A stretch of 64,000 bases of DNA. Source: Pyropia yezoensis (lineage: Eukaryota > Rhodophyta > Bangiophyceae > Bangiales > Bangiaceae). Position 1 is the first letter of the stretch. Every line of letters starts with the position of its first letter. Of the stretch, positions 49,843-62,100 are shown piece after piece. The notes under the pieces were generated by a model. That model was not told where the DNA came from, ran no database searches, and saw only the letters and a program-made list of their open reading frames with translations. The position numbers were made by a program, and so were the translations under genes. Where the stretch lies: the NCBI GenBank assembly GCA_009829735.1, contig CM020620.1, positions 2,421,447 to 2,485,446 on the forward strand, given 5' to 3'.

Positions 49843-52149
49843 ATGGTGGACGACGTTCCCGTCTCCGCCACCGCCGCCGAGTGCTTCCTAGCGAGCTCGT
49901 CGGAGGACGAGGACGACCGGGTGACCGTTCGTGTAGCCCCGGAAGGCGCGCCGGGCGGGTTGTCGTCCGTGTGTAGCGGCACAACGGCTCCGTCGGGTGG
50001 CGGACAACCGCGTGTAGCGGTGGCTTCTACCGCTTCTCCTCCGGCGGCCCGGATGGCTTCTGTCGCCGGTACCGGCGTGGCTCTACCTCAAGACGGTGTT
50101 GCCGGCGTGGCGGATGGTGGTGGCGGCACCCCGGCCAGCCCGGCGGGTCAAGACGGCGCGGGTGCCCGCCCGGTTGGTGTGTCCGCTGCGGCGGGTAGCG
50201 GGTCTACCCGTGCTGCCCCCGTGGTACCCACGTCGGGTCCAGGTGGCGGCGATGCTCTGCCCGCGGTGCCGCGGGCGTCTGGTGGTCAAGGTGGGTCTAC
50301 ACCGATGGCAGTGGACTCCGGTAGTTACTCCGGGCGGGCGCCCGCCCTTCTTCTTCCTCCTCGGCCGCGTGCGACTCCGGCGCCGGCCCCTCTTCCGGTG
50401 GGGCATCCCCCGGCGCCCCCTATTCTTCCTGGTCCTGCCCGGGTTGCCCCGTTGGGTGGCGGCGTCGCCGTGGCGGCGGGTCAACCCGCCATGTTGATGT
50501 TCGACTTGGTGGCTCGGGTTCGAGGCCTGACTGTGCAAGAGTCAATGGAGTCCGATGGGCGGATGCGGGTGGACTTCCACCTGCCCCATCCCCGTGGAGA
50601 GTCCTCCCGGCGCGTCAAGGTGGACCCGAGTTGGGAGCGGGAGTTGGTGCAGCTGGTCAACCAGCCGAACGCGGTGCGAGTGGAACACCATTGGATCCTG
50701 AGTCAGCCGGACGACCGGTATGCGCAGCTCTGGCGTACTCGGGGGGGACGGGGTGAGGTCTACCTCGACCCCGCCTTCGGGGTATGCGACCTGATTGCTC
50801 CCGCGTTGCCGCGGGAGATTGACTTCCCGGCTTGTGCTCGGGGGATTGCGGCGGCGGCGGAGCCGGCTGCGTTTGGGGAGACGGTGGGCAGTACTGGTCG
50901 GTATCCCGACTTTGATTACTACCCGGGGGTATCCCCGTTTCTGTCGTTGACGGCTCCCTACTCGCCTATGGCGGGGTTGAAGTCGGCGTCGAGCAGGCGA
51001 CGTAACCATGGTGTCATGGCGGATGCGTTTCGCACGGATATAACGTGTGCGTTGCAGACCGGCAACGGTCGTGCGCCGGTATACACTCCCGTGCGCCCGC
51101 CGCTATGGCAGGAGGGGTGGGAACCCGCCCCTGCTTTCCGGTTTGACACCGGCTCCTGCCTCCGATACTTCGGGAGTGTGTTGGCCTCCCGGCCGGTCCA
51201 CCCGTTGCAGGGTACCTTCACCCTTGAGGTTACCCTCGGGCAGGCGTCCTCCTTCTTGCTGTCCGTCCGCCGGCAGGGGCGCCTGTTTCATCTTCCGACG
51301 GGTGTCCGTCGGCCCATCGCGCAGTTGGGCGTGGACCTGATAGCTGCCAAGACCGGGTTGGCCCGGGAGTTCGAGGCCCTGCTGGCTGTTCACGATGCCG
51401 TGAACTGGGCTGGGGTGTTGGCCCTTCCCCCGTACCGGGTCCCGCAGGCTGGGGCTACCCCCTTGCCTCGTCACTCGTTGCGTATCCGGCGTACTCAGCC
51501 GGGTGAGCCTAGTTGCCATGGGTGGGCGTCCACCGAGGCCGTTCCTGACCTGGGTATTCCCATGGTTATCCATGACCCTCTTCAGGTCCTTGCCCCGTGG
51601 TTCGGTAACCCGATACCGGCGGCGGTTGGCCGTCGTCCCCGAGAGTGGGGCTCTGTGGGTGGGGAGCGTGAGGTGTCCCGTCGTCGGGCGGAGCCCCGCC
51701 GGGGTTACGGTAGAGCCCCTTCGGTAGGGTCCTACCGAGCCTCGTATCAGGTGCCACCGGCTCCGGTGGTAGCCGTGTCGGCTCCTCTGGCTCCTCTGGC
51801 TGCGCCAGTGTCCGCTCCCGCCCCTGTCATACAAGACGGGGGTCCCCGTCTCTGGTATGAGGGCGTTGACGCCCTTGTTGCCCGCGCAATGCGGGAGGGT
51901 CTCTCTGTTAGCTGGGGGGATATCCCCCCAGGTGCTGCGCTGGTTGGGTCAGCGCGTTGCTTCGGTGGCGTGCTTGACCGCCTCCAGAAAGCTCTGGAGG
52001 ATGTGGAGGCTGGCCTCAGCACCCTCGTCCAGCTATGCACCGAGGTAACTCGGGTGATTGACCGTCGTGAGATTGCCGACCGGTGGAGCACGGAGGTATA
52101 CGCGCTTACGCGTGAGTGGCCTCCCTCGGGCAGTGGGTCTACCCACTGA
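49843..52149 (+). CDS. Antisense ORF of A2 (aORF-A), full frame from a downstream ATG
   Basis: This is a 768-residue frame without internal stops, the same protein as 12935-15304 of A1. It has an acidic start (VDDV, SSSEDEDDR) and a long Ala/Gly/Pro/Ser/Val-rich region. The globular part has FDLVARVRGL, DYYPGVSP and FRTDITCALQTGNGRAPVYTP, then the helical block with FHLP and FEALLAVHDAV (about residues 465-520). A C-terminal helical region (GGVLDRLQKALEDVEAG, REIADRWSTEVYALTREW) ends the protein. Keeping 770 codons open while the same element lost RT suggests either recent activity or low tolerance to stops. The function is unknown; the composition suggests a disordered N-terminus and a helical interaction domain. 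Confidence 0.72.
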   Translation: MVDDVPVSATAAECFLASSSEDEDDRVTVRVAPEGAPGGLSSVCSGTTAPSGGGQPRVAVASTASPPAARMASVAGTGVALPQDGVAGVADGGGGTPASPAGQDGAGARPVGVSAAAGSGSTRAAPVVPTSGPGGGDALPAVPRASGGQGGSTPMAVDSGSYSGRAPALLLPPRPRATPAPAPLPVGHPPAPPILPGPARVAPLGGGVAVAAGQPAMLMFDLVARVRGLTVQESMESDGRMRVDFHLPHPRGESSRRVKVDPSWERELVQLVNQPNAVRVEHHWILSQPDDRYAQLWRTRGGRGEVYLDPAFGVCDLIAPALPREIDFPACARGIAAAAEPAAFGETVGSTGRYPDFDYYPGVSPFLSLTAPYSPMAGLKSASSRRRNHGVMADAFRTDITCALQTGNGRAPVYTPVRPPLWQEGWEPAPAFRFDTGSCLRYFGSVLASRPVHPLQGTFTLEVTLGQASSFLLSVRRQGRLFHLPTGVRRPIAQLGVDLIAAKTGLAREFEALLAVHDAVNWAGVLALPPYRVPQAGATPLPRHSLRIRRTQPGEPSCHGWASTEAVPDLGIPMVIHDPLQVLAPWFGNPIPAAVGRRPREWGSVGGEREVSRRRAEPRRGYGRAPSVGSYRASYQVPPAPVVAVSAPLAPLAAPVSAPAPVIQDGGPRLWYEGVDALVARAMREGLSVSWGDIPPGAALVGSARCFGGVLDRLQKALEDVEAGLSTLVQLCTEVTRVIDRREIADRWSTEVYALTREWPPSGSGSTH

Positions 52150-52460
52150 GGAGCGCTATTGTTAGTGCGGGAGAGGGCCCCGGTGACCCTTATGGTGGCC
52201 GGGTATTAGTGAGTATAAACTAATCCCCTTTGGGGGCATTGCTTGCCTCTGTTTGCTGCCCTGGGGAGTACCCCTTCTGGCTCAGTGGTGCCTTGCCTCC
52301 CGCCCAACTTCTTCCGGTTGGTTCATGCTTGGGGAGGTCATCCTCCCTCACTTTGTGTCTTGGCTTTGGGAGGTCATCCTCCCGTGTAAGCCCTCTAGTT
52401 ACTTCGATATTATCAAAGTTAGCCTGTACGTTTAAGTTAACTTATTAAGGTTCAGGCTTT

Positions 52461-52549
52461 ACTTAGTTATCTAAGCTTGACTCTACTTAGTTGCCTAAGC
52501 TTGGTTCGACTTAGAAACCTAAGTCTGATTTGACTTAGAAACCTAAGTC
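52461..52549. repeat. Palindromic 24-bp repeats, A2 copy
   Basis: Four units lie at about 52461, 52485, 52508 and 52532, the inverted counterpart of 12535-12623, with the same CTTAG-n4-CTAAG form. Conservation in two copies supports a role at the convergent gene ends. Confidence 0.8.
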
Positions 52550-52625
52550 TGCCGTAACCAGGTCACACCCTACTTAGTAGGTATAAGCCTCACCCCCCAA
52601 CAGCCGAAGTCGGTGTCGGTTGGGT

Positions 52626-53355
52626 TGTTACAGTAGGCGTCGTCGCCTCATGTAAGGCATGAGGAGTTGGCGGGGTATATTCGCCGCCTGTTCCCAGGTG
52701 GGTGAGTCGTATCCGACCCACATCACCTTGACGTACCAGGGTCCTGGTAGGTCCGGGTCGGTGTGTCCGACCACGCTCTCTACTTGGTAAGGAATCCCAT
52801 CCGGTCCCACCGGGTCATCTGACCGGTGGGTTGTAAGAGCTTCATGTAGCAACCCAGCCGGTACCGGCTGAGGCTGTTCCGGCTTCGGAGCAGGTGTGAC
52901 ATCATTCACACTGATGCGTTGGATCTCCGTATCGGAGTGTAAGATAACAGAGTGGTCATCAATGTGGAGAATCTGGTACGGTCCCTTGACTGTTACAGTA
53001 GGCGTCGTCGCCTCATGTATGGCATGAGGAGTTTGCGGGGTATATTCGCCGCCTGTTCCCAGGTGGGTGAGTCGTATCCGACCCACATCACCTTGACGTA
53101 CCAGGGTCCTGGTAGGTCCGGGTCGGTGTGTCCGACCACGCTCTCTACTTGGTAAGGAATCCCATCCGGTCCCACCGGGTCATCTGACCGGTGGGTTGTA
53201 AGAGCTTCATGTAGCAACCCAGCCGGTACCGGCTGAGGCTGTTCCGGCTTCGGAGCAGGTGTGACATCATTCACACTGATGCGTTGGATCTCCGTATCGG
53301 AGTGTAAGATAACAGAGTGGTCATCTCTGTGGAGAATCTGGTACGGTCCCTTGAC
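52626..53355. repeat. 365-bp tandem duplication over the chromodomain end of A2 pol
   Basis: 52626-52990 and 52991-53355 are nearly identical (a few differences, for example near 52655/53020 and 52962/53327). Each holds the end of pol with the chromodomain and stop. Pol read from upstream ends in the inner copy at 52993, so the outer copy is untranslated or is an ORF without an upstream domain. A1 has a single copy. Confidence 0.93.
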
Positions 53356-55925
53356 CGGTTGCATGAGCTTGTTCCCCCGGAACTTCTGGTGTCTGATGTA
53401 GACCCAGTCACCTGTCATCAGGGTAGCGTTGCGCACCCGTAGCCGGGTGTCAAAGTTCTTCTTGTATCGAAGTTGTGTTCTGTCAAGGGCACCCTTGAGC
53501 TTCGGTATCATCCACGATAGCTTGGCCAACCAAGCTAGGTGTATACGCTCGGCCGGTCGGCCCTTCGGTGTATCATACCGAGTGCACCTGCCGGGTGGCA
53601 GCGTCAGGTTACCGACGCCTAGTGGCATGACCCACTCCAGCGGAGCGATGTTTGTGCTCCGATGTGGCCTGGCATTGTATGCCAGGGTGAGTACGGACAG
53701 AAGCCTGTCCCAAGTGTTCGTGTGCTCGGCCACGTAGCACTGTAGCATCTTGACGATGGTGCGGTTGAACCGCTCCACCTGCCCGTTGGACTGCGGGTGG
53801 TAGTCGGATGCCCGACGTGGTTCGATGCCGAACATGCCCAGGACCTTAGTGCAGAATGCTGACGTAAGGTTTGCTCCGTTGTCGGAGAGGAGTTGCTTCA
53901 TGACTCCGTATGCACTGATCCAGTGGTCAACCACTGCGCTCATGATGGTGTATGCCTTATCATTCGGGATGGCTGCCGCTCGTGACAGCTTAGTGAAGCG
54001 GTCAGACATGACCAGGATGTACCTGTTCCCTTCTTCCGTTACCGGAAGTGGCCCGAGTATGTCGATAGCGACTTGCTCGTTGGGCCCATCGGGTGGGAAT
54101 AGCTTCATGGCAGAAGCCTGCCTATGTAGACTCATGCGGTTACGCGCACAGGGGTGGCATCCCCTTACGTGGTCGACCACGTCGACGGCCATTGCTGGCC
54201 AGTAGAGGAACCTTCGCATTGCTGCAAACATATGTGAACCCCCCGGGTGTCCGGCTGTAGGGTTCTCGTGTTCTCGCTCCATGACGGCTTGCCGTAAGGA
54301 CACGGGAACCACGACTTGATGTCGTCCATTGGCGGGTGCCCGCCGGTATATGAGTCCGTCTTCGTTCTCGGAGAAGATGCCGGCCGTACCGGCCAGGTGG
54401 TTAGCGCGATGACGTCTACAGTCGTCGTCATTGCCTTGTGCCTCGCGGAAGTCCGCGAGGGTCAATGGGCACGCAAGATGTGCCATGGTATGGTCAACCA
54501 TACCCTGGGTAGCGTTCCCCACCATGCAGACCGGTACCACCGGGATGTCCTCGTCCACCGGGCGGGTATCCCCGCTCGGGGTGTCGAGTCGAGACAATGC
54601 GTCTCCGAGATGGTGGGTTGACCCAGCCTTATACACGGTACGATAGTCGTGCTCGGCCATCTTCAGCCTCCATCGGGCTAGCCTCCCATGGCTATCGGAA
54701 TCCTTCTCACCAAGGTTGAGGAGCCATCGTAGGGGTTCGTGGTCGGACCTCACGATGAACCTGGAGCCCTCCAGGTATGGACGGAGGAGTTGCACTGCCC
54801 ATGTAACTCCGAGGCACTCACGCTCGGTGGCACTATAGTTACGCTCAGCCGGGTTGAGTGTCCGGCTGAAGTACCCTACCGAACGTAGGTCCGGGATAAC
54901 GTTATCGGACCCGATCAACGTCTCCCCCTGTAACAGGGTGCATCCCACCTGGGTATCGCACGCATCGACATCGATGACGAAGGTACCCCGTCTGTGCGGT
55001 AACGCAAGGACGGGTGGGGATAGTAGGGCTCGCTTCAGCGACTCGAATGCCTCCTCTTCAACCCATGGCGCTTGTACGTCCGCAAGTTGGACTTGACTCT
55101 GCAGATGCCTGCGCGGTCACAGTTAACCGAGAGGACTGTCTCCGACATCGGCTCAAAGCGAGTTCGCTTGGCCAACCGAAGTGTCTTCGGCTCGACGCTT
55201 GCGTACACCTCAGCCACGTTAACGTGGCTCCCTTGTAGCGTCAGGTCCCTGACGATGGCCGTATGTCCTCGCTTCGTCCCGTCGGCTTCTTGAAGCTCGA
55301 CGGTCCTCCGGCCCGGCCGGATTGCATCAACGTGAACGTTGATGAAGGTGCATCCCAATATGCAGGGCACCGATAGGGTCTCACACACCAGGAAGTCGAC
55401 TTCCGTGGTGAGTTCCCCGATGGTAACCCGCAGCGACATCGCTGCGGTCGTACGAATGAGGCTACCATTCGCGTCCTTGATGGTGGGTCCCCGAGTCACT
55501 CTGACACGCGGAAGCCACTTGTCTGGGAGGGTATCCTTCCGGATAAGGTTGGGTCCAGCCCCTGTATCCAGTACAGGGTAGTACGATCGTGTCGACTGGG
55601 GGTCAACCCCCAGTGTAGCTGATACCTTGAAGTTCTCCAAGGTGAACAGTACGTGGCCTACACCGATATCCGGTGTAGCTCGGGCATCCTGAACAGGGCC
55701 CGTGTCTGGTTCCATGTGACGGGGCTTCCCGTCCTCTCCTCCCAACCTTGGAGGTTGGTCATCAATCCCCTGACGCCGGGTCGTCGGGGCCGGAAGGTGT
55801 ACCCGGGGGTTGATGCGGCGTCGGCTCAACCGCACTCTCCGTGGGGCTTTCCCCGCGGTACTCCGGTGTGGCTCGCTTGGGTTACCCCAGCGCCCCCCGG
55901 TCATCCTTCCTCTTACTCGTTTCCC
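52993..55925 (-). pseudogene. pol: A2 pol with RT deleted
   Basis: From the -1 heptamer the frame gives an N-terminal Arg-rich stretch and protease (VLDTGAGPN near 55570). The sequence then jumps near 55065 from the region after protease to the segment that in A1 begins at about 1010, just before RNase H. The whole RT, including its YLDD box, is missing, and the frame changes. RNase H and integrase (AIDILGP, LSDNGAN, GQVERFN) and the chromodomain are open from 54948 to 52993. This copy cannot encode a reverse transcriptase. Confidence 0.9.
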
Positions 55926-57828
55926 GCCCTTGGTGGGGTGCTGTCCGCCGGGACCTCCGGCTGAGGAGGTGCCTCCTCGACGGCCAGTACTTCACCTGGA
56001 GCTGGCTGCCTACCCGGTGCGGGTACGGGTGCTCGGGCGGGATACCCCCCGGTGGATGCCTTGCGTTGCGCCGCTGCCCGTTGAGACTCCTCGGGGATGA
56101 GTGGGCAGGAAGACACCCAGTGTTGGGGATCCCCACACAACATACATCCGGACGTGCCGGTCCCCCCTTGAGTTCGCATTGGGGTAGCCCCATAGCTGCG
56201 GTTGCCTCCCTCGGGCGCCCGAGTGCCTGGTCCCTGGTAGGCCTTGGGTCCTTGGGTCAACCAGAACATGGATTCCCCCAACCGGTTGGGTCGGCCCGCA
56301 ATCTGCGGAGGTGCCTCCGTGCGCACCGCCCATGTTGGCAAGGGTTGGTGAGGGTTACCCGTCACCGGGGAGTACCCCGTAGTCCGTACGTACGGAACGC
56401 GACGTCCCGTGCTCTCGTTGACCTGGAACTGGGTCCCCGCCGGGGCGATGTACGCTACCGTACCGCCGTATTGGCTCCCCGTGCGGATATCCGCACGTAG
56501 TTGGGTACTCCTGCGAACAGGATGGCCCGTAGTTCCCCTTCACCGAGGAGCTTCCCCAGCTCGTAGTCGAGTTCTTGGATCCGGCGTCCAAACATCTCCT
56601 CATCCTCCCAGCTCTGGGCGGTGGCAGTGCGCAGGGCCCGGTAGTGGTCCTCGCACTTGTCCTCGCTGAGGTAACTGCTCAGCAGCTCCCTGAGGATCCC
56701 ACGGTAATCCATGGGGGTGGCCGCGACCGTCATTCCCGGCATCGGGGATGCCTGGCGAAGAATTCCTCGCACCCGTTCATCAACAAAGAAAGGGAGGATC
56801 TCCAGGGCCAGCCCCTCGTTGACGAGCGCCTTGTCCGCGGCTGCCTTGAAGCTAGTCAAGAAGCCGATGACTGCCAACGGGCGTCCGTTCGGCCCCCCGA
56901 ACATAGGGACTCCCTTCAGAAGGGTCTGCATAGAGCGGATCGCCCGATGCGACGTATTACGCATCGATTCCGATACGATGGTAGAGCGGTCCTCCAAACG
57001 ATAAGGTTCGGGAGTCAGTACCGACCGGAAGACCTCGTTGACGATCTCCGTGTCAGCGTCCTGGATATCCAGTCGCTTAGCCAGTTGATGAGTAAACTCA
57101 TCGGACTCCATCCGCTTCAGTAGGCTCGCAGTTACCTGCGCGGTCATAGCTTCCACCACTGAAGATGGTACTTCAGGCGTCGGCACCTCGGGAACCCGAG
57201 TTGCCTGGCCTCCTTAGTCGTGGGGGTACTGTGAGAGGGTACCCCCTCCGCCAATAACCGACTCTCCACCGGCGTAAGTATCCGCCGGGTCGTGTCCGCG
57301 GAGTCCGCTTCGGGTGCTCCGAGCGCATCGCTCCGCGTGGCTCCGTTCCAACTCTGCCGACGAGTCGGATCCATACCCCATTGTGTCCGGGGGTTGTCCA
57401 GGAGTAGCAACACCGGGGTTGACCCTGGTGGACTCCGAAAGTAGTCCGGCCGGTTCGAACCGTACTGGTGTGGGAGGAACACGACGGGGTCCCGTCGTGT
57501 GGCGTGTTGACATCAACACTGCCATAGCGTCCTCCGTCCGCTCCTGGCGAGCGTCGAGTCCGGAAAACCGGGCCACGATGCGGGCCAATGATGCCATCAG
57601 GGAATCCCCTGGTGAAGGAGGCGGCGGAGTGAGGTCGGTCGACGACAGTTGAGGCGGGCCCCCGCCTCCTGCCGTCCGAGCCGTGCCAAACGTCGATCCG
57701 GCACCGGAAAGCATTGGCGTCTCAATGTTGTCGATCGGGTTCCCGATCCCAGTTCCCGTAGTCATCTCCGGGGTCGGCGTCGACGCCAATCCGTCATCTT
57801 GAACGTTCCCCGTCTCTTGGGTAGACAT
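55913..57828 (-). pseudogene. gag: A2 gag, one stop and one frameshift
   Basis: The ATG at 57828 begins a Thr/Pro/Gly-rich N-terminus. A TAA at 57216-57214 interrupts the same frame. A helical capsid-like region (GVPMFGGPNGRPLAVIGFLTSFK, DKALVNEGLALEIL) continues to about 56460, where the frame changes. The last part holds a zinc knuckle CMLCGDPQHWVSSC near 56150 and a Pro-rich tail ending AGNE-stop. It is diverged from B, C and D gag but has the same order of parts. Confidence 0.85.
55919..55925 (-). other. Putative -1 frameshift heptamer GGGAAAC (A2)
   Basis: It reads GCG GGA AAC GAG TAA in gag. The -1 frame is open through an ATG at 55904 into protease. Confidence 0.72.
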
Positions 57829-58035
57829 CGTCACAGTCAGTCGACCGACGTAACAATCACCACGAATAAGAGAGCGAGGGGGTAGATTGGGGAGAGTAAC
57901 AGTAGATCACCGTCACAGGTAAAAACTCAACACAATCGACCAGGTCGCAACACCACGAGTACAAGAAAAGGACCGGATCCCTATCCGTGTGCCAGGGCCG
58001 AAGACGGCGTCACCACAAGGGTGACGGAAACCCGT

Positions 58036-58052
58036 CCCCTGCTGCTCCACCA
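58036..58052 (-). other. A2 primer-binding site
   Basis: The minus strand reads TGGTGGAGCAGCAGGGG one base from the 5' LTR, the same 17-mer as in B, C and D1. Confidence 0.9.
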
Positions 58053-58053
58053 A

Positions 58054-58416
58054 TGTAGCACGATAGGAATCCGTCGCACGTCCACTCTCAGGGAACACTC
58101 ACCAAGGGGGATCGGCACCAACGTCACCGGGAGGCCAAGGTTGCTGTCCTTGGAGCGCAAGCCACGGGACCAAGATGGGAGCCCAAATGGGAGGGGTTTG
58201 TTGTTCTACCTCGGCCCGCGGTGGATTCGCCGCCGGCCCCCACGTTATAAACCCTCGGAGACACTACTAACTACCCTCCACCCCAAGATGCAAGTCCCTC
58301 TGGTCATACGTAGCTTATAGATACCGTGACCAGTACGGACTATCAACTTGAAAGCCAAGGATTAGAAGTAGCCCCCCTAATATTAGGGTCGCAATACGGC
58401 CAACCATATTGCTACA
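58054..58416 (-). repeat. A2 5' LTR (363 bp)
   Basis: It adjoins the primer site and the AAGCG duplication. The GGCCGGCGG arm of the inverted repeat is altered here (GGCCCGCGG). Confidence 0.95.
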
Positions 58417-58421
58417 AAGCG

Positions 58422-59116
58422 GCGCTGGCTTCTCAAGTCGAGGAGTTTACGCAAGCCCATCAGGAAGAGGCGGAGGACGAGTTGTCTTTTGCGGAGCGAG
58501 TCCGTAAGCTCAACAATCTTTGTGGGTTTCTTCATCCTCAAGCTGTGGTGAAGAGTCGGTTTGTGGAGGGGCTCCATTGGTCAGTCCGGATGGAGACCCG
58601 GGAGCATAACACTGCCCGGGAGACCCTGGCCGAGTTGGCTAGGTTCGCCTACCGCAGAGGCGAGGCCTACCGCAAGTTGCGGGAGGAACAACGCCAGGAG
58701 CGTCAGTCCGAGTTAGCCGAGGAACGGGAGGAGGCGCGCCAGGCTAGAGGGTTGCGAGAGGCACGCCGCTTCCGCAAGGAGAGAGTGGTAGCTGCCGTGG
58801 AAACTTCCAGGGTATCTTTTTGTCTTCCCCAGTTGGGAAGACCCCTCCGGGAACTGATAATCGGTGTTGGAACTGCAACTCCGATGGACACTGGGCATAT
58901 GATTGCCCCAAGTTGAGTAAACGCATCCAATAACTTGTTAGGAATGCGAGTAAGAAGTCGGTTACGAACGAAGTACGTTCACGTTGCGAGGGTGGACCTC
59001 AACCGGTTGTCGCGCTCGCCACACCCTCGACGAAGGGGGCAGACACGTCGTCCTCGGATTCGTCGTCTTCCCCTTCGTCCTCAGATTCGGACGCCAAGTC
59101 GGCGGGAAACGAATGA
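58422..59116 (+). pseudogene. gag: D2 gag, 3' part
   Basis: It resumes after A2 with the segment ALASQVEEFTQAHQEE, in phase with 48828. A frameshift near 58850 puts the zinc knuckle (CWNCNSDGHWAYDC) into another frame. A TAA (near 58931) replaces a Glu codon of D1. The end is AGNE-stop with the heptamer just before. Confidence 0.88.
59104..59110 (+). other. Putative -1 frameshift heptamer GGGAAAC (D2)
   Basis: It reads GCG GGA AAC GAA TGA, identical to D1, with the overlapping ATGA at 59113-59116. Confidence 0.7.
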
Positions 59117-62100
59117 CCGTTGGAGCTATTCGTCCGAAGCTCACAACGGCAGCCTCGTCCAAGTGGGTCAAGAGGACGAATCAACCGTGCCGGATACTGC
59201 GGCGACCTCTGGGAGTCCGCCCACCTCGGGTAGGACTCCCCAAGAACGTAAACCCACGTCGGGTCATCGCGGTGCTGACGGGTGAGAACTTCCAGGTGGC
59301 TGGACGGGTGCAACTTGCCCCCGGCCGTGCATGCTGTACCCGCATCGTACTTGATACCGGGTCAGGAGCCTCCTTGATACGCAAGTCGCTATTACCAAAG
59401 GAGATGAAGATCCAACGCTGGAAGTCTAAAGCTGACCATATGATTGACATCAATGGTGGGGTACTTCCCATCGTTGGTGCCGTGACCCTACCAACTAGGT
59501 AGGGGACCCATGAGGTCGACGTGACCTATGGTGTAGTTGAGAATACATCGGTACCCCGGCTTCTGGGTACCCCTCATGTCGTAACACAAGTGCCTTTGAT
59601 TTGTGGCCCTGAGTACTGGGTCAAGTTGATGAATGGGGAGACTATCCCCATCCTTGGTAAGGGAGAGTCTGTGGCTCCTGTGACAGTCTCACAGTCGAAA
59701 CCTGTTTGTTCTGTGAGGGAAGGGTTTACTGCTACCCTGCGTCTAGCCCGTAAAGTCACGTTGCCCCCCCACTCGGTGGCGCACGTTCATGTTGTAACTG
59801 ATTATATGGGGAACAGTTTGGAGCACCCTTGCCCCCGTCTTGCTCGCAAGCACCAAATGCATGTTGCCCTTGGCACGATGGACTCCAAAGCCGGATTCCC
59901 GTGGAGGATCCAGGTGATGAACCTGAGCTCGTCGCCCAAGTACTTCAAGTCGGGAGCCAAGTTCGGCTATATCGACCAACACAAGGGGCCGGTAGTAGCG
60001 GTCACGCTCAACGCGGGCGCAAGGAGCGACCCGAAGTCCGGAAAGGAGAAGCATCAAGCCAAGTCGGCCGCCTCTCCTCGGCCCCATGTGAACATGGAGG
60101 GTGTTCCACCCAGGTTGAGGGTTCAAGTTGAACGCCTCTTGGACCAATATCACAAGTTGTGGGATGGTCAATTGGGACTCATGAGAGCTACCCAACACCG
60201 GATCGAGTTGAAGCCCGGTGCACCCCCTATAGGCCAACAACCGTATAGGGGAGGACCCCGTTCAAGGGCCCTCGTTAAGGAGCAAGTTGCTCGCTTGGAG
60301 GCCCTCGATGTGATCGAGGCCAGTAACTCCGAGTGGGCGAGTCCGGTGGTTATCGTCCACAAAGTTGATGGGACCCCCCGGTTCTGTATCGACTACCGTG
60401 AGCTCAACGAGAGCACGGTGAAGGACAGTTATCCCCTACCTAAGATTGACGACTGTCTGGACTCTCTGGGGGAGGCGAACGTGTTCTCTACCCTGGACTG
60501 TAACGCGGAGTACTGGCAAATTCCCATTGCCCCGGAGGACAGGCATAAAACTACCTTTACCTGTCACTGTGGTACCTACCAGTGCAAGCGTCTACCGTTT
60601 GGTCTGTGTAACGCGCCGGCAACTTTCCAGCGCGCTATGGACATGATTCTGGCCGGAGTACGGTGGCAGATCTATCTCGTGCACCTAGACGATATCATTG
60701 TGTTCTCCCGAAGTCCGGAGGAACACATTGGCCATCTTGGCCAGGTGTTCAAGCTACTTGCTGACGCCGGTGTGTCACTGAAGGCGAGTAAGTGCCACCT
60801 CTTCACTCAAGAGGTGGAGTTTTTGGGACATGTTGTCCGTCCGGGGCGTCTCAGTGTCAAAAAGAAAAACTTGAGGGCCATCCGTAAGGCTCAGTACCCC
60901 CGGACCCAGACCCAGATGAGGAGCTTCCTCGGGATGTGTAACGTGTACCGACGTTTCACCAAAAGCTTCACCAAGGTGGCGAAGCCGTTGAATGAGCTAG
61001 TGAGCTCAATGCTACCGAAGAACCTACCTCCCCCAAGTCGGGAGGAGCAGGAATCCTTTGAGGCTCTTCGGGACCTTCTGCTGAAGCCCCCTATCCTGGC
61101 TATTCCCAGGTTGGGAGGCCACTGCATCCTGGATGTGAATGCTAGCAACGACCAACTTGGTTGTGTGTTGCTTCAGCAGCAGCCGGACAAGGAGTACTTG
61201 CCGGTGGGATACTTCAGCAAGGGGCTGAACTCGGCCGAGAAGAACTACGGAGTCGCCGAGTTGGAAGGACTCGCAGTGGTATAGGCGGTGACGTCACTTC
61301 GTCACTACCTAGAAGGTGAGAAGTTCCTCATCCGCTGTGACCACCGCGCGTTGCAGTTCATCTTTAAGACGGACTGTACGAACACCCGTCTCAATCGGTG
61401 GAGGGTGCGACTGGCACCCTTCAACTTTGATATTGAGTACCGGCCTGGCAGGCAACATGCCCTTGCCGACGGCCTTTCTCGGGTACCTACCGAGGGGCTG
61501 GACACTACCCCAGTCGATGAGGACATCCCCATCGTGGGGGTAGTCACGCGCTCGGGTCAAGTGTCGAACCCCGAGGCACCAGGGAACAAGAAGTACTTGC
61601 CCCTGTCCCTGGACGAGGTGGTGAGGGCCCAGGCCGCGGATCCCTTCTGCAAGTCGCAGAGGGATACACTGGATACAGTTGCGGAGACGCGGTTCTTTCT
61701 GGGAGACGATGGCCTCCTCATGAGGAGTGGGGTGCTCCAGGGGACCGAACAACTTGTCGTCCCCGCATCCCTCATGGACAGTATCCTTTAGAGGGAGCAC
61801 AACGCTCCCACGGATGGACACCTGGGGTCTAGTAAACTGCACCAGACCCTGAGGATTAGGTATTACTGGCCGTCCATGGTGGTGGACATCTACAGTTGGG
61901 TGGCTGCCGGCACAAGTTGTACACAGAACCGTCTGATGGAACGGCGGCCTACTACGGCTATGCTATTGTTCCCGGCCAAGGAGCCTTTTGCCGCGTTGGC
62001 GATGGACATCCTTGGGCCACTGCCAGTGACCGAGGAGGGCAACCAGTACCTCCTGGTCATCTGTGACCGCTTCAAGAAACTTAACCGAGCGATCCCACTG

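Larger units (their letters stand above)
48829..58416 (-). mobile_element. Chromovirus A2, complete but internally deleted, nested in D2
   Basis: This 9.6-kb element lies on the minus strand with its 5' LTR at 58054-58416 and its 3' LTR at 48829-49191. The two LTRs differ at roughly a dozen of 363 positions by eye, so it is older than D1, B or C by that measure. It has a primer site, a damaged gag, a pol lacking RT, a 365-bp tandem duplication at the pol end, a full-length antisense ORF without its ATG, and a polypurine tract. Confidence 0.95.
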
